Under the pieces are notes generated by a model that saw nothing but the letters and a program-made list of their open reading frames with translations, was not told the origin of the DNA and did not search any database. A DNA stretch of 25,412 nt, from positions 223,140 to 248,551 of the forward strand of contig NW_003131853.1 in the NCBI RefSeq assembly GCF_000003605.2, written 5' to 3'. Position 1 is the first letter of the stretch. Each line of letters opens with the position of its first letter. The DNA comes from Saccoglossus kowalevskii (taxonomy: Eukaryota; Hemichordata; Enteropneusta; Harrimaniidae). A program made the position numbers and the translations under genes. Below are positions 12,301-21,300 of this stretch, one piece after another.

Positions 12301-15300
12301 TGGATTTGTTCAAAATCATGTGCATCTAAAACCTTCTGAGCAATTTTTCTGCTAAAAATTTTTCTTATTCTAGCGGCAATAGATTCAGGTCCATATATTC
12401 TGAATATTGGCAATCACAAAGAACGCATTGTGGAAGTAAATTTCATTATTATCGAAGCTGTAATTTTGTTAGCGATTATTTCACTGTATGATGTTTTTTA
12501 AAGAGGCAATTACCAAATTTTAAAAGGTAAAACAATAATTAAAAGAGTTTTAACAGCTTTCATGATGATAACAGATAAAATGTAATTTATCTACTCATGC
12601 AACAAAGTCTTTTCTGCAGCACTAACTCAGTCTCAGTCAGTTTTTTTTTTTGCCATTAAACATTGCAATTCATTGTGTTTTGATGGGAATGATGATTTCT
12701 GAATAAAAATGAGTAAAAAGATCGCCCGAGTGAGGTTCTGGAGCCAGCACTCACCCAAAATATATGACCTTTCCTCTAAAAGATCAACTAGGGCGTGGTA
12801 TTGGACAATATGATATATGTTGTATAGCATGTGTGACTGACAACAATACTGGGATCAAGGGAGTCCCTGATGAACCAAGTTTTCAGAAAACATGTGGTAT
12901 ATTTCATTATCAATTTCACAATAACAAGCTGAACTAAAATTAAATTAACAATCCTTGGGTAGGAACTGTCATAATATTCAATATTCATATTCTTCTAATG
13001 ATTTCTACAACTGTGGGTGACCACCCCTTATTTGACATCCAGATTTTTAATCATTGTCCACCATTGAATATCAGCATGTATGTTACTGTGTTTTTGGTTA
13101 TCCAATGATGTTTGATATTTTAAACCAAATATCTAAGGGGCCATCACCTGAGCATGGGTTTTACAGACCACATAAAAAATATAAGCTTCACATTATGAGC
13201 AAACTAGAGATGTTGGGTGTGTCACAAAGAAAGGGTATTCTTTTCAAATATATACATATATGTCACAAATGTGGTATTCAATACCTAACTATTGAAAGCA
13301 GTATATAATGTTTTATGTACTTACAGAATTCTAGCCAATGTCCATATGGTTGTAATACTAGCAATACAATCTGAAAGACTAACTGTGCTCCTAATATAAT
13401 ACTTGTTAAAATTAATAAAGTTTTCAAGAACCGTCCAGTGTGTCCTGCAAGAAAAGAATATGCATGTAGTTTCTATAGTACAATACTCGGAAGAAAACCA
13501 ATTGTTTAACCTTATGCACTTATGACAAATATAAAAACACCTGTAATTTTATTTTTAATCTATCAGTGTTCAGACAAAATCCATATGTATGGTCAAAATT
13601 AAGTCACATAGTAATTGGTTTAAGTACATTCTAATAGAGATGAGCTTCTAAGGGGCAAAAAAATCAATTGTGGATTTCAATAAATGCATTACAAAAACAG
13701 TAATTCAGATTTACATTTACTTTCATTGAAATATTGTGTAATTTTGCACCATTTTTATGCTTGGCCCAAAAAAAGGTTTATGGCAGGCAATTAACTTTAA
13801 AAGGTAAGGTTATCAGAACCACACTTTTTTTTTGCCTAATAGTGCTAATAATGTAAATGTAATACCGTACTGTAAACTGCACATCATAAATTTATTATAT
13901 TTTCATTTTGAAGCAGTTCATTGGAAGGCATTTACCCTGAGTATCATGGTTTTGTTGCATACATGTGTAATGAGAACAAGCTGCCAATAGATTATTAAAG
14001 TGTTATGATCCTTGATAACCAGTATTATCAACAGATAGACTATATCTTTAACAACACTGAATATTTCAACAACAACCCAGTCACAGGCGAAATTCCCAGA
14101 TGTCTTATCAATGGAATTAAACAACATTAACATTAAATTGCTACATAAAATTGATGGGAACAAATAATCTCTGCATGTTCACCATTCAATTTAATATTTC
14201 CTTTAGAAATCCAAGTAACAACTTGTCCTGGATTGACATTATATTTTGTACTTTACTATTGTGGGATTTGTTTTCTATAATTTCAACTGTAATAAAATTT
14301 TAGTGCAAAGCATTCTTCAAATTGTTATTTTTAGAATAGAATGGGTGAAGCAAGAACAACATGGAGCCCGCAACCTGAAATTAACAAATAGAATGGGTAA
14401 AGCAAGGACACTATAGAACCTAGTTCTTGTAATTCACTAATGGAATGAGTGAAGCTAAGGACTCTGTGGAGCCTGGGCACTGAAGTCAATGGATGAAACA
14501 AGGACCCTAAATTCATGAACAGAATGGGTTAAACAAGGACACTGTTGAGCCTGGCCCTAAAATTCATCAATAGAATGAGTGAAACAAGGACACGACTGTT
14601 GGGCCTCGGCCCTGAAGCAAATTACAGAATAATTTTGTATCATTAGCAAAAGACAGGACGCATGTGTTATTTTCTGAAGTAAATATCAACACAACATGAT
14701 AGCATCATATGTAGAGTGTTTGGTCCTATATAGCAGTTGTGAGAAACTGCATGGTGTCAGGTATGAAATGCTAAGGTGGGCAGAGAATCACTTGCTTGCT
14801 ATCTTCTGTCACCTAAAATTAAAGGGTCTATGTACTGAATAAATAAATACTGCTTCTACACTGTATGACACCATGGGTTGCCAAACAGCCATTTGCAGAC
14901 AAATTAATATATATATTCATTTTTGGATGATAATATGACTAAATAGTTACTAACGATTGATTTGAGTTGCCAATTTCCTTCAAAATGAATGATATAATAA
15001 TATCTTTCACATTAATTTAACTAGACCCAAGTGAATCTGGATGAAAAAAAGAAAGTGTTTTGATTCCAGAATTACCAACAGACGTGATATAATTCCAATT
15101 GCGTACAAGCATGATACGAGTAACCTACCTAGCATGGGGCAATGGTTGGACAAATATTTAAAAAGTCAAAAGCACAATAGACAGGCAACCTCAAAAGAGG
15201 ACAGCAGCATATTTGAAACAGAAATGTGGATTAGCAGTTGAAAAGAATGATTTTTTGAGAGAAAGTTAACTGAAAAGAAGACGTGTGTTTTTCAGGGAGT

Positions 15301-18300
15301 AAATATGATCAATACAAAAATATAACAATTATATATGACAAGTCTCTGTTAATTCAATGGTAAAAAAAAACTAAAAACAATCAGCCATTTTCAATCAGAA
15401 CATGAAACAAAATCACATGATGTATAATGCAGTTTTAGGGCGATGTCCATGCATATTAAGTAGCTAATTTGCATATTAATTATCTTATTTTAGCATGTTT
15501 AAGCAGAATCTCATAAACTTCTAGCAGATTTTGATCAAATTTGGTACATAGGTACCTTGGGGATACTGTGTAGACATAATTTGTTTTGGAGCCATGGCTT
15601 TGCATATTATGTAGCTAATTGCATATTGTTTCATTTCAGCCTGTGTAAGCAAAATCTCAAAAACTTCAGAATGGATTTGGATCAAATTTGCTATATATTG
15701 GCACTTTGGCGTTATCTACAGTCTTGAGCATATGATTTATTAGTTAATTTTCAGACAAATCAGGTAACTGCTTTTACTGATGTGCAATGTAAGTACTAAG
15801 TTTGAAATCCACCCATATACGACTGAGATCTGATTTCAGAATGGCAGAAATGCTCGATTTTGATGATTTTTTAACATTAAAAAAATTCATGCAAATATGT
15901 AATTAATATGCAAGGACGCCAACTAATATGATCTACTCATTATGCCAATGTATCTATGTACCAAGTTTCCTTGAAATCCGATGAGTGGTTCTTAAATTGA
16001 GATACCAGGGGAAATGAAGACATACACTGCAGACAAGGTAACCAGATGATGTTCACCATATACAGAAGACAAAACTGTTGCAGCATAAAATAAGTCCACA
16101 TAATGGGGGCGTCTGATTAATAGAAAGGTTACAGTGGTAGGTTTACAAACTTTTTTTAAAATGTGGGGGTGTTTTGTTACTTGATCAGATGGGAGTGGTG
16201 CATTCACATAAAAGTCTAAATTCTTGACCTTTGACATCCACCATTAGTGACATAAATTTGTGTTTGCCCAGCTATATCATGATATATAACAAGGCACAGA
16301 TTATTAAATCAGTAAATGGAGCATTAGTTAGGTTAAAAATGTAGAAACAAAACTATTAGTGAGAGGTTGCCAGTAGATATCAAATTTAGAAGTGGGAAGA
16401 TTTATCCGAGTTTATTTTGTCAAATGTGAGGAATTAGTTTGTCAAAGAAAATGGCATGTTCCACTAAAAGAAACCAAGAAATTATATCAATTTAAGATAA
16501 GACAGTCACACAATGTAAAGACTAGCATGTCTTTATACAGCAAATTACACTAGACACTAGGAATAGCAGTTTAAGTATATACATATACTACTATCAATCC
16601 CATGTGTACATGTATATGTATTTATAGATTTGGACAAATTTGGAATCATATTTCTCTGTCCTCAGGACAAGGCTTTATCTAATGCATGAATAGAAAATTT
16701 ATTTGAAATTTTTTTAGTTATACACATAGAGAGTATGCATTTCTTATAATAACACAATCACAGTGGTTGCTTCTTATGCTGTTTATTTACTCCAACTCTC
16801 TAAACCACACATTGTTTTGGTTAAATTTAACAAGTATGGAATTCTGGGAAAACTGTGACTGAATGGAATCCAAAACAATCCTTGTGGAGCAGAGTCAGAT
16901 GAACTTTCAATGAAAACAATGATGACATACTTTGACAGATAACATCTTTGGAAGACATAGATTTCTCATACCAAGTTAATAATCATACTGTTTATGAATG
17001 ATACATTTCAACATTCCTTTCTTTTTTACCAATACAATAGGTGACAGAGTTATGTAATGTAAATGTATAAATCTTACCTTGCATTGATTCTCTTGAAGGA
17101 CTTGGTAGCAAGGGCAGCACCAAGAAGCAGGTGAAATAAATGAATGAAAAGGCATTGTAGCGGAATATAGCAGCTGAAAAATAAAACAAACAACATTTTA
17201 CAATTACAATTCATATTTACACTATATACCGTAATGCATTGGTATTGAACATGTGCATAGCCATTTTGGTTTCAAATGGCAGAATACAACTCTTTGAGCA
17301 ACAAAGAAAAGGCACCATCCACAAAATAGTTCTATTTATAGTCTGCTCTTTTTCACGTGACATGGTGTGGAAATTTCAAAAAACTAGAAGTAATGTCACA
17401 TTTTGTGTGTTTGGTCCAAAATTAGGATTGAATTCAGTGAAAATAACAGAAAATGTGAAACAATTTTACCCAAATTTAAGTGGAAAAAAATGTAAGCAAG
17501 CTAGATGTAGTAAGACAACTTCTCAAAACATTCATCAAATTCCAGGGTAAAGTAGTGGATAGCCAGAGTTGACCTTGTCAAGTTCAAATAGCACTTGTAA
17601 ATCAATGTCAAAGGGGTTTACAAATTTAAGGCAAAGAACCTGGCATCATTAGTCATAATAAAACAAACAATTAAATATCATTCTAGTAACAAAATCCATT
17701 CTAAAATGCAATTACTATCTCATCAAATCCGCCAAGAGGTTTTAATGTATTTTCCATACACCCTTGGTAGCTTGCTTCTGTTCACATAAAGCTCTCTAAA
17801 GTTTAGACTCAATGACTGATATACTGAATTTGCAGTAGATACATATAAATTTATGAATATAATAATTCCAACTCTGAAACAACACATCCTTTAGTAAATT
17901 CTATAATTTTGTTATAATTACTTTGATAGTTGCAGAGACCCTTGTTAAGAGACTGATTGTTGCTATTCTCAGAAAACCTATTGAAGTAGGAATGTCAATA
18001 TATGATTGTCTATAATGAATAATTCCAATTTTTTTTCAATAAATTATAGCATCTTCAGCTGTTGCAAGCAGAGACCATGATTGCTTTATATTTACCTCAT
18101 CAAGTAAATGTACACTCTGGTCTGTATTATTATCTTACTACATTTTTGTGTTACACCAATAAGGCATCACAACCTCAAGTATGTATTTAATGCCTTACTG
18201 TATACTAGTATAGCATTTACGTAACTTCACCGTTTAGTGATTTCAATAAATGAACTACATTTGTGAGTTTTGTATACTTTAAAAACCAGGCCAAAACAAA

Positions 18301-21300
18301 TATTTTGGCTCATATGCACCTCTATCAGAGACATGCTGAAAGAAAGAGCAAAACAACACATATTTTCAATAAATTTCAATATTAACCTACAAATTTAATT
18401 AAACATTCAATCACAGTGAATAAATAGTAATTAGAGATTTAAGCAATGAAACAATATACTGCTTTTCATTACTGATTTGATAATATAAAGTATCAAACTT
18501 AAATTTTTAGTATGTCTGAGTTGTTTCCTCTTATTGTATATAATATAAACTCGCCCACACAATCTTTTTATTTGTATGTTTACAAAGACCAACAAATGTC
18601 AGAATTCGGAGGTTAAAACTGTGGTGATGGAAGCCACTGGTCCAACAATGAGCACTTACACGCAAATCAAATAAACACATAAAACTAGAAAAGGATGTTA
18701 GTGAGAAACTTTCATAGTACAATCAGGCATTTAGATGAGCATCAAACACTGTTATAATTTATATCTGTGATTCTAACCAACTACCTGCTAAATATGCCTC
18801 ATATAAACAATTTGTACAGAGCAAAAAATTGCTAATCAAACTGTAAGCAGTACTGATGAGAAATATTCAGACTTCTTATCAAGAAGCTATGTACATATGC
18901 AATTTTTATTAGCTGACAATTTATCATGATCACTCCTTGCTTCCCAGTCTAATCTTTATACCAGTTTCACTCAAAGACAAGTTATAATGTAAGTGAATGA
19001 CTACAGTATGCTACAGTACTTATACAACTAAAGTTATTTCTAAATGACATAGTCCCTGTCAGTGAATAACTATGGTATGCTAGTATTAGTTGCATACTCA
19101 AAAGCATGTATTAAGATTCAGGCAAAAATGAATGCCTGGCCACATTTGCTCTGATCAAAATGTAAATTGTCGCATTAATTCATGTCTGAGAAAATCAAAT
19201 GCATGAACTGATGGACCCCAAATAATTATCTCTGTTTTTTATGATTACTCGCGAACAGGAACTGAAAAGAACATACAAAGAAATACACTAAAATACATAT
19301 ACAAAGAAATACACTAAAATACATATACAATGAAACTGTAACATAATAAATTCTTTTGCCGACATAATTGTCCACTCTTCCTTATGATTGTTACTGCATT
19401 TGCTTTATTACCAGCTCTTCTCAAATAAAAACCAGAAATTGGATTTATTGTACTGGAACTTGGTATATGTATTTTCTTTTGTAATAACCACATCATTATA
19501 TAGCTTTTTCCCCGTTTGTGATAATAATTTAATGATAGATAACAGCCAAAAATGGCAACAGAAAATGTCCTCATATTTGCATTCAGTGATGCAATATAGC
19601 ACTTCTGCATCTAATGTAAACAAAGAAAAGTGTTCAAATATCAATAATCTTGACGCTTCAATGTGACATAGTTAATACCATATTAGGAGTAAATTGAACT
19701 TGAAACAAGTGCAAATATGTCATTGGTCAATTCTATTTCATTGTTTTCAGTACTGGATGTATAATAATATTCTTTATAACAAACCTGTGATGGTTCACTG
19801 AGAAATGTAACCATTCTCTGAGATAGTGAAAATTGATACTAGTATGTAAACAAATGGTTCTAAACAGTTTGAGTATCAGTTCCATATCGTTCCAATGATT
19901 TACTTAGTTCTAGTTTCCAGTGCATGGCATTACTTAACCTTCTAGTACTTTTTGTTACTCAATATATGCATAGTTTATAATAACAAATAAAATTCTCATT
20001 TGGATTGATACAAACAAATAAAATTTCAGTTGTCCTGGTAGATTTTCAATTTGACTATAGTTGGTACATGCACAGAGCAGTTTTCAAGAAACTGTCAAAC
20101 TTAGAAGTTTTGACCACAAATTTGTTAAAATTGTTATCAAAAATAGAAAACTGTAGATATTATCAAAAATTTAAATTTAAATGGAATAAAACCAGTAGTT
20201 TTTACAAGACATGTACAGGGGTTCAGTTGTCTCAAAATTAGTTTAGGATATTTTGTCCAAAATGGCAACTAGTATCGTGGGACATCTCTAATTTTTATAT
20301 CTTGGGTATAAAACTAAATTTAACAGAAAATACTTAGGCCCTTTGTGAAATGAATAAAATTAGTAAAATTTTTTAAAAAATACCAGCATACCGGCTTATA
20401 AGAAGTTCTCTCTGGGCAGTCAATGGTCTCAAACACCATCAGCTGACAGTGTGTTTAAATTCATTATTAGCACCCACTGTAACCATGTACATTGTATATC
20501 ACAATAATTATATTTTCAAGCAATGACGCTGATATCAGTATCTGCTGATATTACAAAACAAGGACAACTTTTTATATACAATTAACCTCAATCGATAAAT
20601 GGAAAGGACAATATCCTTGCAACTCAAAATGGATGAAATTATTTTCAACACAGAGATTAGAAAGTGTGAGATGAACATTCAAGCTGATCTGTCAACTCAT
20701 CTTCTCAAAGTGCTGCCAGTTTCAAATGAACTGCATGGCTTCAATCAACTGTTTTATTTTTGTTCAAGATGTTTGCACAAATTGAGCCCCTAATGGGTTG
20801 TTTTCTTTTGTCTCCATGGAAACACAGCTGAGCCTCAACATAGCAATAATAAACTTTGTGACCAGTGCATAACTTTCAAAATTGTTGAATTAAAAAATGT
20901 GGTCACCAGACTTAAAATCTATCTTCTTAGAGGAATTAATTTCGCAAACTTTAAATAAAGTATATATTGTAATGTTTGTTGATGGAACAATTAAAAGAAG
21001 AGTTTGGTAATTTTTATGAATGGAGGCATTTTGCAGGGATCAAAGCACAACTCTATGATTTAATTTGTTAGTACAACCTTGAAACTGAGCTCCTCTGTCT
21101 GTATATCAATAAAATATACAACACAAAATATAAGTTGAAAGATCAAAGTAAAAGGAGAAGTATAATAAGAAAGCTCATGATATGTTTACGACATCACTTG
21201 TCAAGTGATTATGATTCATAGCATGATCTTAAAATTACTTTATATTAAACCAGACTGTCTTAACTGTGTATTGACAATTTTTTTAAATCAGAAACACAAA

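Larger units (their letters stand above)
13445..17077 (-). other. Piezo intron 2; minisatellite and mosaic repeat
   Basis: 3,633 bp. It holds a ~52-bp minisatellite (14338-14625) and a mosaic of direct and inverted ~150-bp units (15437-15923). Just beyond, about 15960-15993 reads ACCAAGTTTCCTTGAAATCC then GATGAGTGGTTC, a phrase typical of interspersed repeats. No exon was supported in 16000-17077. Confidence 0.75.

Noticed and set aside
13054-13308. 84-codon plus-strand open frame next to exon 3
   Set aside because: No motif, no splice or start support, and it ends just before the certain minus-strand exon at 13325-13444.
17239-17550. 103-codon plus-strand open frame in intron 1
   Set aside because: No recognisable domain, low-complexity composition like the surrounding AT-rich DNA, and antisense inside a Piezo intron. 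Length is compatible with chance.
18290-18309. Small hairpin GCCAAAA-CAAATA-TTTTGGC
   Set aside because: A 7-bp stem in AT-rich intronic DNA is expected by chance and has no context suggesting an RNA gene.
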